Assembly (NCBI GenBank): GCA_963785035.1
Contig: CAWATG010000005.1
Coordinates: forward strand, 641,114-705,113
Direction: 5' to 3'
Source of the DNA: CAWATG01 sp963785035
Lineage (GTDB): Bacteria; Actinomycetota; Acidimicrobiia; IMCC26256; CAWATG01
Length of the DNA: 64,000 bases
Part shown: in pieces, positions 1-8,584 of the stretch
How positions within the stretch are numbered: the first letter of the stretch is position 1
Layout: the number at the start of each line of letters is the position of its first letter
Made by a program: the position numbers and the translations under genes
The notes under the pieces: generated by a model
The model's input: only the letters and a program-made list of their open reading frames with translations
Told to the model about the DNA's origin: nothing
Database searches by the model: none

Positions 1-1800
1 CTGACCCAGGGCGAACCTGACGCTTCGAGCTTCCCGAACGGCGGACTCCGCGCAACCTTCGAGGCGCGTGGCTACACGGGCTGGGATGCCACGAGTCCGG
101 CGTACATCCTCGAGAATCCAAATGGCAACACGCTCTGCATCCCAACGGTCTTCGTCTCGATGACCGGCGAAGCCCTCGACTACAAGACCCCGCTGCTGCG
201 CTCCCAGCAAGCGATGGCCGCACAAGCCGACCGCGTGCTCCGACTCTTCGGACACAAGGCGCCCTCCAAGGTTGTGTCTTTCGCCGGTGCCGAACAGGAG
301 TACTTCCTGATCGACCGGGCCTTCTTCCTCGCCCGCCCGGATCTCCTCAACGCTGGAAGGACCCTCTTCGGCGCCAGGTCGCCCAAGGGCCAGGAGTTCG
401 ATGACCACTACTTCGGCGCTATTCCCGAGCGCGTCCTGGCCTGCATGTTCGATGCCGAACGCGAAATGTTCAAACTCGGCATCCCCGCAAAGACCCGCCA
501 CAACGAGGTGGCTCCGAGCCAGTTCGAAATCGCTCCGATGTTCGAGCCGTCCAATGTTGCGTGTGACCACCAGCAATTGTTGATGGTCACGCTCAAGCGT
601 GTTGCGCAGAAACACGGCATGGCGTGCCTCTTCCACGAGAAGCCATTTGCCGGAATCAACGGATCCGGCAAGCACATCAACTTCTCGCTCGGCAACGCAA
701 CGGAAGGGAACCTGCTCCTGCCTGGGGACACACCCCATGACAACGCGCAGTTCCTTGTGTTCTGCGCCGCGGTCATCCGGGCTGTCCACAAGTACGGAGG
801 CCTCCTGCGAGCGGCGGTCGCGTCGGCAAGTAACGATCATCGCCTTGGTGCCAATGAAGCACCCCCTGCGATCCTTTCGATCTTCCTCGGCGATCAACTC
901 ACCGACGTCTTCGACCAAATCGCCAAGGGTGGCGCGACGACTTCCAAGGAGAAGGGTTCGCTCACGATCGGGGTCGATACGCTGCCGGTTCTTCCCACAG
1001 ACCCAGGTGACCGCAACCGCACCAGCCCATTTGCGTTCACGGGCAACCGCTTCGAGTTCCGCGCCGCCGGTTCGATGCAGTCTGTTGCCGGGCCCTTGGT
1101 GACGATCAACACGATCATCGCAGAGGCACTCGATTATCTGGCGACAGAGATCGAGAAGCTGACCTCGGAGAACATGAACTTCAACGCTGCAATCCAGAAG
1201 GTTCTTGAGACGGTCATCACGAACCACGGAAGCGTTGTCTTCAACGGCGACGGCTATACCGACGAATGGAAACGCGAAGCGGAAGCACGCGGGTTGCTGA
1301 ACCTGGTGACATCCGTCGATGCGCTTCCCCAACTCATCACGCCAGAGGCCATCGAACTCTTCAGCACCTATGGTGTGTTCAACGAGCGAGAAATGCACAG
1401 CCGTTACGAGATCGCTCTGGAGCAGTACGTACTCAGCATCGGTGTCGAAGCCCGACTGGCGTACGAGATCGCCACAACTGTCGTCCTGCCGGCAGCGACC
1501 CGTTACCAGACTGAGCTCGCAACGAATGTTGCGGCACTGCGTGCCGTCGCTTGCGAGGCCGACGATGAAAGTCTCGTCGAGCTCTCCACTGCGATCCAGG
1601 GCCTTCGTCGGGGCATCGCCACGTTGCGGGCGGAGCTCGCGCACCACGAGGATTCCATCGAGGCGGAAGCCACGCACGCCTGTCAGAAGCTGCTTCCCGC
1701 TATGACTGCCGTGCGCACCGCGGCCGACGAGCTCGAGACCCTGGTGGCTGATGACCTGTGGCCCCTCGCGACCTACCAGGAAATGCTCTTCATGCTGTAG
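1..1800 (+). CDS. glnN: Type III glutamine synthetase, 5' end cut by the window
   Basis: The frame is open from the first base, so the gene begins upstream; 599 residues are visible, against roughly 700-730 for the GSIII family, so about 100-130 residues are missing. It would make glutamine from glutamate, ammonia and ATP in the cytosol. Seen: the GSIII-like stretches DYKTPLLRS (about residue 60), NEVAPSQFEIAP (about 168), NGSGKHINFS (about 220) and ANEAPPAI, and the long C-terminal helical region typical of the large GSIII dodecamer subunit. A hairpin follows the stop. The type III form is less common in Actinomycetota than the type I enzymes. Family assignment is firm; physiological role is inferred. 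Confidence 0.93.
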   Translation: MTQGEPDASSFPNGGLRATFEARGYTGWDATSPAYILENPNGNTLCIPTVFVSMTGEALDYKTPLLRSQQAMAAQADRVLRLFGHKAPSKVVSFAGAEQEYFLIDRAFFLARPDLLNAGRTLFGARSPKGQEFDDHYFGAIPERVLACMFDAEREMFKLGIPAKTRHNEVAPSQFEIAPMFEPSNVACDHQQLLMVTLKRVAQKHGMACLFHEKPFAGINGSGKHINFSLGNATEGNLLLPGDTPHDNAQFLVFCAAVIRAVHKYGGLLRAAVASASNDHRLGANEAPPAILSIFLGDQLTDVFDQIAKGGATTSKEKGSLTIGVDTLPVLPTDPGDRNRTSPFAFTGNRFEFRAAGSMQSVAGPLVTINTIIAEALDYLATEIEKLTSENMNFNAAIQKVLETVITNHGSVVFNGDGYTDEWKREAEARGLLNLVTSVDALPQLITPEAIELFSTYGVFNEREMHSRYEIALEQYVLSIGVEARLAYEIATTVVLPAATRYQTELATNVAALRAVACEADDESLVELSTAIQGLRRGIATLRAELAHHEDSIEAEATHACQKLLPAMTAVRTAADELETLVADDLWPLATYQEMLFML

Positions 1801-1805
1801 CCGGC

Positions 1806-1843
1806 AACGGCGGATGGCAGGTAACAGCCAGCCGTCCGCCGTT
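1806..1843 (+). terminator. Hairpin after the glutamine synthetase gene
   Basis: Two 13-base arms (1806-1818 and 1831-1843) are complementary apart from one G-U position, with a 12-base loop, starting six bases after the glnN stop. There is no run of T after it, so it is either a weak or factor-assisted terminator, or an mRNA 3' stabiliser. Confidence 0.55.
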
Positions 1844-1948
1844 GTACCGCTCTGAGCCTCGCTCTCCTGCGTGGGGCATCGACGCCAATCGTCGCTAGAG
1901 TGCTGGTTTTTGGCCGCCGGCATTCCCGGCGAATCTCTAGGAGGATCG

Positions 1949-2770
1949 ATGGGCGCCGCTGATTTCGGATACAAGGGCAAGCGCGTGCTGATTGTCGGCG
2001 GAGCGAGCGGCATGGGTGCCGCAGCGGCCAAGGTGGCTGCTGACCTCGGTGCTGACATCATCGTGATGGATGTCGCCGAAGTGACGTTTCCCGCTGCCCA
2101 GGTCATCAAGGTCGACCTCCGTGACAAGGAGAGCGTCAACGCCGCCTGTGACGCGATCACAGGTCCGATTGACGCGGTCTTCTCGTGCGCCGGCGTTGCC
2201 GACGGGACCAACGGCCTCATGTTGATCAACTACATCTCACAGCGCCACATCATCGATCGTCTGATCAACACGGGCGTTGTGGGACGCGGCGCTGCCATCG
2301 TCATGATCTCGTCAGTTGCCGGACTCGGCTGGCAACCAAACCTCGCACAAATGCTCGAGGTCATCGGAGCCTCCGACTGGGAATCCTGTGTTGCGTGGCT
2401 CGACGCCAACCCCGGCAACGACCATTACCTCTTCTCGAAAATGGCTATCAACACCTATGTCAGCCACGAGGCGTTCGCGCTCTCCCAGAAGGGCATCCGT
2501 ATCAACGCCATCCTTCCGGGCCCCACCGACACGCCGCTCGCGCGGGCGAACGCCGACACATGGTTGACCTTCGGCGAAGAGTTCCGTAAGGCAGCCAGTG
2601 TCGAGACACTCGTGCCTGAGCAGATCGCAAACACCCTGGCCTTCCTCTGCAGTGATGCTGCGAGCGGCGTGAACGGCATCATCATGATCGTTGACGGCGG
2701 TCACGTATCGTCGGCCATCACGGGTTCGTTCGACGAGCCGTTGGTCAAACTCCTGATGGGCATTGCCTAA
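1949..2770 (+). CDS. Short-chain dehydrogenase/reductase (SDR)
   Basis: A 273-residue NAD(P)-dependent oxidoreductase. The start is the ATG preceded by AGGAGG at 1939-1944; upstream in-frame codons have no such site. Seen: the nucleotide-binding glycine motif GGASGMG (residues 17-23), the catalytic Ser in MISSVAG, the Tyr-x-x-x-Lys pair in YLFSKMA, and a C-terminal DGGHVSS loop. The region with NYISQRHIIDRL resembles SDRs annotated as 3-alpha-hydroxysteroid dehydrogenase-like, but substrate cannot be read from sequence. It stands alone between the glutamine synthetase and an unrelated gene on the same strand. Confidence 0.88.
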   Translation: MGAADFGYKGKRVLIVGGASGMGAAAAKVAADLGADIIVMDVAEVTFPAAQVIKVDLRDKESVNAACDAITGPIDAVFSCAGVADGTNGLMLINYISQRHIIDRLINTGVVGRGAAIVMISSVAGLGWQPNLAQMLEVIGASDWESCVAWLDANPGNDHYLFSKMAINTYVSHEAFALSQKGIRINAILPGPTDTPLARANADTWLTFGEEFRKAASVETLVPEQIANTLAFLCSDAASGVNGIIMIVDGGHVSSAITGSFDEPLVKLLMGIA

Positions 2771-2793
2771 TCCCCTTCTCCACCACACCTCCC

Positions 2794-3876
2794 GTGTCGG
2801 GGAGCGGTGACCCGAGCAACACCGCCGAGGTCACCGCTCCTGCCCGGCTGCCGCCAACAACGCCGCCACGACGCAGTCCACCGCAACGTCTCGGATCGAC
2901 CGACCGAACGGGCACGCGGGCACTAGCGTCGTCGCTCGCAACCATCGTTGGCTGGGCCGCCACCAGCACGTTGGCCGCCCTTGGGGCCTTCAACCTTCTC
3001 TCCGGAGACCAAAACCGCGCGACGATTCTCGTCGGCGCACTGACGATGTGGCTCTACCTGCCCATCTACCCCGTGCTCCTTGTTGCTGCCCTCGCGCGCA
3101 AATGGCGCCTGAGCGGTGCGGCAGCGATCGTCGCCCTGTGTCATCTCGTCTGGGTCATCCCATCATTCTTGGGTGGCGAAGGAATTCCCGCCGCCGCTCG
3201 GCATTCGCCCCGGTTCACCATGGTGAGTGCCAATGTCCTCTTCAGGAACACGGAGTCCCGTCACCTCGTGGGCGAGTTGAAGGAGGCCGCTCCCGATGTC
3301 CTCAACCTCCAGGAAGTCACCGATGCGTTCGTGCAAGCGCTCCGCGAGGCGGGCCTTTTCAAACGGTATCCCTACCGGCTCATCGCCACCGATGCCGGTG
3401 CAGGTGGCACGGCGATCCTTTCGCGGTTTCCGCTGACCGAAACGGCAACCCTGGACGTCATGAACTCGAAGATGGTGCGGGCAACCGTCAGGATCGGGAC
3501 GAAGGCCGTGCGCCTCGTGGCTGTCCATCCATTGGCCCCGAAGCGCTACCACGTCTGGAAGGCCCAACGAGACGCTCTCCAGCGTGTGCTCGCCGAGGAA
3601 CGCACCCGATACCCGTCAATGGTGGTCGCTGGCGACTTCAACTCCACGCAGTTCAACAGCTGGTTGGACGACCTCGAGACACTCGGTTTTCGCAGCGCAC
3701 ATGAGCTCCGCGGACGCGGTTACGCAACGACATGGCCAAACGGGCGCGAGCGGTTCCCCCCGATACGAATTGACCACGTGCTCGTTTCAAAACCGGTTGT
3801 GCCACTGTTCATACGCGAGGGTCGCGGCCAAGGCTCCGACCACCGACCTCTCATGACGGAACTCGCCGTCCTCTAA
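2794..3876 (+). CDS. Membrane-anchored endonuclease/exonuclease/phosphatase family protein
   Basis: A 360-residue protein with a GTG start, 23 bases after the SDR stop. The N-terminal ~40 residues are Pro/Arg/Thr-rich and probably cytoplasmic; hydrophobic segments follow at about 44-68, 76-99 and 105-124, then an EEP-fold catalytic domain. Metal and phosphate-binding motifs are present: NLQEV (about 171), GDFNST (about 280), IDHVL and the terminal GSDHRP (about 346). With three membrane spans the catalytic domain would be outside the membrane, so nucleic acid repair is unlikely; phosphodiesterase activity on an envelope or extracellular substrate is an inference. The last four bases overlap the convergent downstream gene. 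Confidence 0.85.
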   Translation: MSGSGDPSNTAEVTAPARLPPTTPPRRSPPQRLGSTDRTGTRALASSLATIVGWAATSTLAALGAFNLLSGDQNRATILVGALTMWLYLPIYPVLLVAALARKWRLSGAAAIVALCHLVWVIPSFLGGEGIPAAARHSPRFTMVSANVLFRNTESRHLVGELKEAAPDVLNLQEVTDAFVQALREAGLFKRYPYRLIATDAGAGGTAILSRFPLTETATLDVMNSKMVRATVRIGTKAVRLVAVHPLAPKRYHVWKAQRDALQRVLAEERTRYPSMVVAGDFNSTQFNSWLDDLETLGFRSAHELRGRGYATTWPNGRERFPPIRIDHVLVSKPVVPLFIREGRGQGSDHRPLMTELAVL

Positions 3877-4118
3877 CTCGAAACGAGTGCAGCAAGGCCC
3901 GCTACCAGCATGACAAGACCAATCGCCGCATAGGCAACCGTCCTCAAAACTGGAGCTTGGACCAACTCGCCGGTCTCGGACACCGCACGCGCCCTGGATG
4001 AACCCGACTCCTGCGCAGCATCACGTCGCCGCCGAAACAGGGCCAACGCGTTGCCCACGAACAGCGCGCCGCCGATCGCTGCGATCATCTCCCGCAGTAC
4101 CTGGTCGTAGAAGTTCAT
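3873..4118 (-). CDS. Small two-segment membrane protein, function unknown
   Basis: An 81-residue protein convergent with, and overlapping by four bases, the preceding phosphatase-family gene. It has a possible N-terminal amphipathic/hydrophobic segment (GGALFVGNALALF, about 16-28), a charged Arg-rich middle, and a clear C-terminal transmembrane helix (about 62-79). I do not recognise a named family. The intergenic space to nucS (4119-4201) must carry the promoters of both divergent genes. Confidence 0.6.
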   Translation of the reverse strand: MNFYDQVLREMIAAIGGALFVGNALALFRRRRDAAQESGSSRARAVSETGELVQAPVLRTVAYAAIGLVMLVAGLAALVSS

Positions 4119-4201
4119 TTCCCAGAGCGTACTTCCCGAAACTGTGACCTTGGCAGCCGCACGGTAGGTGGGACCGGCCGGGGACGTGATACAACGCGGA
4201 C

Positions 4202-4861
4202 ATGCGACTTATCGTGGCCACATGTTCGGTCGAGTACTCCGGTCGACTCGGAGCTCGGCTGAGCAGCGCTGTGCGACTCCTCATGCTCAAGAACGATGGA
4301 TCAATCGCCATTCACTCCGACGCGAAGGCCTACAAGCCCCTGAACTGGATGAACCCACCGTGCACCATCGTCGACGCGGGTAACAGCATCACCGCTGAGT
4401 CACCCAAAGGTGAGATCCTGACGATCACCCTCGAAGAGATCCACAGCGACCAACTCTTCGAGATGGGCATTGATCCGGGGCTGGAGAAGGACGGCGTCGA
4501 AGCCGAGCTACAGGAACTCATTGCGGCTCGCGTCGAGGCGCTGCGCCACGACCTCGAACTGATCCGTCGCGAATACCCAACCGATATCGGGCCTGTTGAT
4601 CTTCTCTGTCAGGACGGCGAGGGCCATGCCGTCGTCGTCGAGATCAAACGCATCGGCGAGATTGCAGGTGTCGAACAACTCCTGCGCTACCAGGAACGCC
4701 TCGATCTCGACTCCCGGCTCGCGCCGACGTCGGCAATGTTCGTCGCGACGCGGATCAAGCCGCAGGCTCGCGTCTTTGCCGAGTCACGTGGCATCACCTG
4801 CGTCGAACTCGACCTCGACGAACTCCGCGGTACCACCTCGAACGTCCTCAAGCTCTTTTGA
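4202..4861 (+). CDS. nucS: Mismatch-specific endonuclease NucS
   Basis: A 219-residue NucS/EndoMS homologue. In actinobacteria that lack MutS/MutL this enzyme makes double-strand cuts at mismatches and is recruited by the beta clamp. Seen: the N-terminal MRLIVATCSVEYSGRL typical of the family, and the PD-(D/E)xK nuclease core with DLLCQDGEGHAVVVEIKR near residue 133 (Asp, Glu and Lys all present) followed by QLLRYQERL. The C-terminus ends in a Leu/Phe-containing tail, as expected for a clamp-binding motif. Its presence is one of the better lineage markers in the window. It is convergent with dnaB, 51 bases apart. Confidence 0.95.
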   Translation: MRLIVATCSVEYSGRLGARLSSAVRLLMLKNDGSIAIHSDAKAYKPLNWMNPPCTIVDAGNSITAESPKGEILTITLEEIHSDQLFEMGIDPGLEKDGVEAELQELIAARVEALRHDLELIRREYPTDIGPVDLLCQDGEGHAVVVEIKRIGEIAGVEQLLRYQERLDLDSRLAPTSAMFVATRIKPQARVFAESRGITCVELDLDELRGTTSNVLKLF

Positions 4862-4912
4862 CGGACATTGCAACGAGGGGTCTGCCCGGCACGAACCCAG
4901 GTCGTTCAGTTA

Positions 4913-6277
4913 TCAGCTCGCCAGGTTGGCGAACTTCGTCTGATGTTCCAAGAACGCCAGTCGTATGGTGCCGGTCGGACCGTTTCGGTTCTTGGCAACG
5001 ATGATCTCCGCAGTGCCCTTTGCGTCGGACTCCTGGTTGTAAAACGAGTCGCGATAGATGAACATCACAACGTCTGCGTCCTGTTCGATCGATCCGGACT
5101 CTCGAAGGTCGGCGAGCATGGGGCGCTTGTCCTGGCGGTACTCGAGTGAGCGGTTCAGCTGCGAGAGTGCGACAACCGGACATTCGAGTTCGCGGGCCAG
5201 GATCTTCAGCCCACGCGACATCTCCGATACTTCGACCTGACGGTTCTCTGCGTGGCGCGATGCGCTCATCAGTTGGAGGTAGTCGACGACGACCAAACCG
5301 AGGTCTCCATGCTTCTGCTTGATTCGGCGCGCCTTTGCCCGCATCTCCATCACGGTGCAATGTGCACTGTCGTCGATGTGAAAACGGGCCTTACCGAGGC
5401 GGCCGACGGCGTGCGAGAGGTTGGACCAGTCCTGATCATCGAGCCGGCCGGTCCAGAGCTTCGTCGCATCCACACCGCCCTCGGCGGCAAGCATGCGCTT
5501 CGTGAGTTCGAGATGGCCCATTTCCATAGAGAAAAACAGAACGGGTAACTCCGAATTCATGGCGACGTGCGCTGCAGCACCAAGCGCGAACGACGTCTTC
5601 CCTTGACCCGGTCGCGCTGCGACGATATTGAGCGTGTTCTTCTGGAAGCCCAGCAGCAGTTCATCGAGATCCTTGAATCCCGTAGCGCTACCGGTCACAT
5701 GGTCGGGATCAAGTCCGTACAACTGCTCGAGGTGATCCAACGTCGTCTGGAGAGACGTGTTCATCTCAACCATCGTGTCGGAAACTCGGTGCTGTGCGAC
5801 CTCGAAAACGAGGGACTCGGCGCGGTCGAGCGTTTCGGTGACGTCGTCAGCAGATTCGTACCCCATCTCGGCGATATCTCCGCCGACGGCAATCAGACGA
5901 CGAAGTACCGCCAACTCCGAAACGATCTGCGCGTAGTGGCCGGCATTCGCCGAGGCAGGGGTGCGTGCCTGCATCCGCAACAAAATCGCCTTACCGCCGA
6001 TCGGCTCCAACAGTCCAACTCGTCGTAACTCTTCAGCGACAGAGACCGGGTCGGCGGGCTCGCCCTTGCCGTGCAGCGCCATGATCGCGTCAAAAACGTG
6101 TCCATGAGCCGGTTTGTAGAAGTCCGCAGCCGAGACCCGCGATTCCGTTGACATCGAGATCGCGTCACGGGACAGCAACATGGCGCCGAGCAGCGACTCC
6201 TCGGCCTCGATGTTGTGCGGTGGTACTCGACCAACGCCGGTCGCCGGTCGCCGCACCTCTTCGATTGACTGCACCAC
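4913..6277 (-). CDS. dnaB: Replicative DNA helicase DnaB
   Basis: A 454-residue hexameric 5'-3' helicase that unwinds the fork. The N-terminal DnaB domain starts at PHNIEAEESLLGAMLL; the RecA-type motor has Walker A RPGQGKTS (about 220), Walker B-like LVVVDYLQLM and the motif LSQLNRSLEYRQDKRP, with the usual end around KNRNGPTG. No intein interrupts it. I chose the GTG at 6277 because GGAG lies six bases upstream and the length matches the family; an upstream ATG (6397) would add 40 unconserved residues and sits on the DnaA-box pair. It follows rplI on the same strand after a 282-base gap holding a terminator, so it probably has its own promoter. Confidence 0.96.
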   Translation of the reverse strand: MVQSIEEVRRPATGVGRVPPHNIEAEESLLGAMLLSRDAISMSTESRVSAADFYKPAHGHVFDAIMALHGKGEPADPVSVAEELRRVGLLEPIGGKAILLRMQARTPASANAGHYAQIVSELAVLRRLIAVGGDIAEMGYESADDVTETLDRAESLVFEVAQHRVSDTMVEMNTSLQTTLDHLEQLYGLDPDHVTGSATGFKDLDELLLGFQKNTLNIVAARPGQGKTSFALGAAAHVAMNSELPVLFFSMEMGHLELTKRMLAAEGGVDATKLWTGRLDDQDWSNLSHAVGRLGKARFHIDDSAHCTVMEMRAKARRIKQKHGDLGLVVVDYLQLMSASRHAENRQVEVSEMSRGLKILARELECPVVALSQLNRSLEYRQDKRPMLADLRESGSIEQDADVVMFIYRDSFYNQESDAKGTAEIIVAKNRNGPTGTIRLAFLEHQTKFANLAS

Positions 6278-6375
6278 GTATGTCTCCGCTATCGGCCGCT
6301 TCTCGGGATGATCATCCTCGCACCACATCCCTGTGGGTAGTAAGTGGTGAAACCCTGAAATTCCTAGGGGATAGA

Positions 6376-6397
6376 CCTGTGGACGACCTGTGGACAA
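6376..6397 (+). promoter_or_regulatory. Tandem DnaA-box-like 11-mers upstream of dnaB
   Basis: CCTGTGGACGA (6376-6386) and CCTGTGGACAA (6387-6397) lie head to tail about 100 bases upstream of the dnaB start. The second is identical to 31390-31400 just before dnaA. TGTGGACAA differs from the TGTGGATAA consensus at one base. Binding by DnaA is inferred. Confidence 0.5.
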
Positions 6398-6495
6398 AGC
6401 CTTGGTTCATCCCCAAGCACTGGAACCGCCATGTTCGCAACCATCATCGCCGATGGATGTGACACTCATCGCGGCTCTGGCGCCAGACAGACGAA

Positions 6496-6517
6496 GACCC
6501 CACCTCGAGGCGGGGCC
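6496..6517 (-). terminator. Terminator of the rpsF-ssb-rpsR-rplI operon
   Basis: Read on the minus strand, a nine-pair GC-rich stem (two G-U pairs) with a TCGA loop is followed by CTT. It lies about 45 bases after the rplI stop and separates the ribosomal cluster from dnaB. Confidence 0.65.
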
Positions 6518-6559
6518 TTCGGTCATTGTGACGACTGAGATGCGCTCAGCACAGCGTTG

Positions 6560-7007
6560 TTACTCGGCAACAACCTCAATGGCGACAACGATTCGGACAT
6601 CCTTGTCGAGCGCCACCGGAACCTCTGCTGCACCAAGTTCTTTCAACGGCTCGACCAACGTGATCTTGCGTTTGTCGACTTCGATCTCGGTCTGAGCGAA
6701 TATCGCGGACGCGATGTCGGCGGAGGTCACGGATCCAAACAACTTGCCGCCCGGCGCCTGCGCGAGCCGGGACCCTCACCGTGATCGAAACAAGCGTGCG
6801 GGCGAGTTCCTCCGCTACCGCACGATCCCGAGCCGCGCGGGCAGCGCGGTTGCGGCGCATGGCTTCGGCCTGCTTGATCGCGCCCTTGGTCGCCTCGAGT
6901 GCAAGGCCGCGCGGAACGAGGTAGTTGCGGGCATAACCATTTGCGACGTCAACTAACGCGCCCTTTTCACCGAGGTTCTCGACGTCGGCCTTCAGAACGA
7001 TCTTCAC
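6560..7007 (-). CDS. rplI: 50S ribosomal protein L9 (one frame change)
   Basis: Large-subunit protein L9. The N-terminal domain (MKIVLKADVENLGEKG, then NYLVPRGLALEAT) reads in one frame and the C-terminal domain (KLFGSVTSADIA to IVVAIEVVAE) in another. The change lies near 6750, where the sequence should run through an AGxGGKLFGS motif. The span equals 148 codons plus stop plus one extra base, exactly the normal L9 length, so a surplus base is the simplest explanation. GTG start; it overlaps the rpsR stop by four bases (GTGA), indicating translational coupling. Last gene before the operon terminator. Confidence 0.92.
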
Positions 7008-7501
7008 TCGGCTTCCTCTTCGTCAAAGGCGTCCAGGATCCCGACCTCCAAGTCGAGGTCAGCGCCGTCGTCCGCGATGCGCTGCGATGCCGCGTACTGC
7101 TCGATCTGGTTCGCCGCCGCCAACGCTGCTTCTGCCGCCGTCATCGGAGCTGCGATCGACTCCCGCGGCATCTCGCGATCACGTTCGCCACCACGTTCAC
7201 GACCACGGCCCTTGCCGCCGCGCTGCGTCACCTGACGAACCGCATACGGCAACAAGGCCATTTCGCGGGACAGCCGAATTGCCTTGGCGACCTCGCGCTG
7301 CTGCTGCGCCGAATTGCCCGTGACGCGACGTGCGCGGATCTTTGCACGCTCGGACATGAACCGCCGTAGGAGGTTCACGTCCTTGTAGTCGATATACGTG
7401 ATGCTTTCCGCGTTGAGGATCGATACCTTCTTCTTCGGAATGCGCCGCTTGTCGGCAGGGCTACCCTTGCGCCCGCGCTCCCGATCCCGTTCTCGTGCCA
7501 T
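7004..7501 (-). CDS. rpsR: 30S ribosomal protein S18 with long C-terminal extension
   Basis: The first ~88 residues are ordinary bS18: a basic N-terminus, then KVSILNAESITYIDYKDVNLLRRFMSE and the RRVTGN motif contacting 16S rRNA near S6. Unusually it continues to 165 residues: an Arg/Gly/Glu-rich linker (GGKGRGRERGGERDRE, about 95-110), an Ala-rich helix and a strongly acidic tail ending in DEEEAE. S18 is normally 75-90 residues. The extension stays in frame, and rplI starts inside its stop (GTGA overlap), which argues that the acidic end is the true end. The tail has no recognised function. Confidence 0.93.
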   Translation of the reverse strand: MARERDRERGRKGSPADKRRIPKKKVSILNAESITYIDYKDVNLLRRFMSERAKIRARRVTGNSAQQQREVAKAIRLSREMALLPYAVRQVTQRGGKGRGRERGGERDREMPRESIAAPMTAAEAALAAANQIEQYAASQRIADDGADLDLEVGILDAFDEEEAE

Positions 7502-7544
7502 TGGTTATGTCTCTTCCACTCGGTCGATTGGTCGGCAGAACCGG

Positions 7545-8018
7545 TTAGAAAGGCTCTTCGCCGAAGTCGTCGTAGCTCGGAACACTGCCAGGAGCCCCGC
7601 CGGGGGTACTGCCGGAATTGCTGGCTGGCGGAGCACCGAAATCGCCGCCGGAGCGCCGGTCGTTCTTCTTGATCTCGGCGGTGGCGTAACGAAGGCTCGG
7701 ACCCACCTCGTCGGCGATGATCTCGACGACACTTCGGCGGTTGCCGTCCTTGTCGTCGTAGCTCCGTTGTTCAAGGCGTCCGGTCACAATGACCCGCGAG
7801 CCTTTCGGCAACGATTCACTCACGTTCTCGGCCATCTCACGCCAGCAGACGACGTCGAAGAAACTCGTAGCTTCCTGCCACTCGCTCGTGCTGCGATCCT
7901 GCCAGCGTCGGTTGACCGCCACCCCGAAACGCGTGTTGGCCTGTCCACTGGGCGTAAAGCGCAACTCGGGGTCGCGGGTGATGTTGCCCATGATGGTGAT
8001 CGTGTTTCCGTTCGCCAT
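7545..8018 (-). CDS. ssb: Single-stranded DNA-binding protein
   Basis: A 157-residue SSB. The OB-fold runs from MANGNTITIMGNITRDPELRF to about residue 115; the tail is Gly/Ser/Pro-rich and ends in the acidic tip DDFGEEPF, the partner-docking motif of SSBs. The start is the ATG at 8018 with AGAGGAG seven bases upstream; a longer in-frame start would run into the end of rpsF. It lies 13 bases after rpsF and 43 before rpsR, so rpsF, ssb, rpsR and rplI should be one transcript. Confidence 0.97.
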   Translation of the reverse strand: MANGNTITIMGNITRDPELRFTPSGQANTRFGVAVNRRWQDRSTSEWQEATSFFDVVCWREMAENVSESLPKGSRVIVTGRLEQRSYDDKDGNRRSVVEIIADEVGPSLRYATAEIKKNDRRSGGDFGAPPASNSGSTPGGAPGSVPSYDDFGEEPF

Positions 8019-8031
8019 GGTGACTCCTCTT

Positions 8032-8367
8032 TTAGGCTTCCGCCGAGGAAGTTGCGGCGCTCTTCGGAGGCCCATAGACCTCTTCGGGAATACGCAGCAC
8101 CTTGTGGCGGACTACTTCATCTGCAAGGGAGAGCACCCGGTGCAGGTCGGCCATTGCGTCCGGCTCGGCTTTCGCCTGGAGGACCACGTAGTAGCCCTCC
8201 GTCTTGTGATTGATCGCGTAGGCAAAGCGTCGCTTGCCCCAGTAGTCGACAAACCCCTTGACGGCGCCTTTCGACTCGATCAGCTGAACGTAGCGGTCGA
8301 CGGTCGACCGGACCGTCTCCTCCTCCAGCTCCGCGTCAAAGATAACCATGACCTCGTATGGCCTCAT
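8032..8367 (-). CDS. rpsF: 30S ribosomal protein S6
   Basis: A 111-residue bS6, first gene of the rpsF-ssb-rpsR-rplI operon. Seen: MRPYEVMVIFDAELEEE, the KGFVDYWGKRRFAYAINHKTEGYYVV core and VLRIPEEVYGPP near the end. GGAGGTATC precedes the ATG at 8367. S6 binds 16S rRNA as a heterodimer with S18, encoded two genes on. The 217 bases upstream (8368-8584) hold no gene and should contain the operon promoter; I see no clear S6:S18-type leader structure by eye. Confidence 0.96.
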   Translation of the reverse strand: MRPYEVMVIFDAELEEETVRSTVDRYVQLIESKGAVKGFVDYWGKRRFAYAINHKTEGYYVVLQAKAEPDAMADLHRVLSLADEVVRHKVLRIPEEVYGPPKSAATSSAEA

Positions 8368-8584
8368 GGCCGATACCTCCTGTGGACCGCAACGGTGTTG
8401 CGGGCTACGCCATCGGTGATCCGGATCGGGTCCGGGCCGGGCGGAGCAAGATTTGGTGGCTGTCACACACCGAGCGTGGGATGGGATCAGGCGCGCTACC
8501 CCATAGGACGAACGGTGCGTTGGAACCCGAGGAGGCTACCAGAGCCCCTCGCGATCACCTCATACGGACCTATCGGGCTGCAGG

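Noticed and set aside
7398..8213. Long plus-strand frames opposite rpsR, ssb and rpsF (about 270 codons)
   Set aside because: They mirror the GC-rich codon pattern of the real minus-strand genes and show only low-complexity Arg/Pro/Ser sequence with no family motif.
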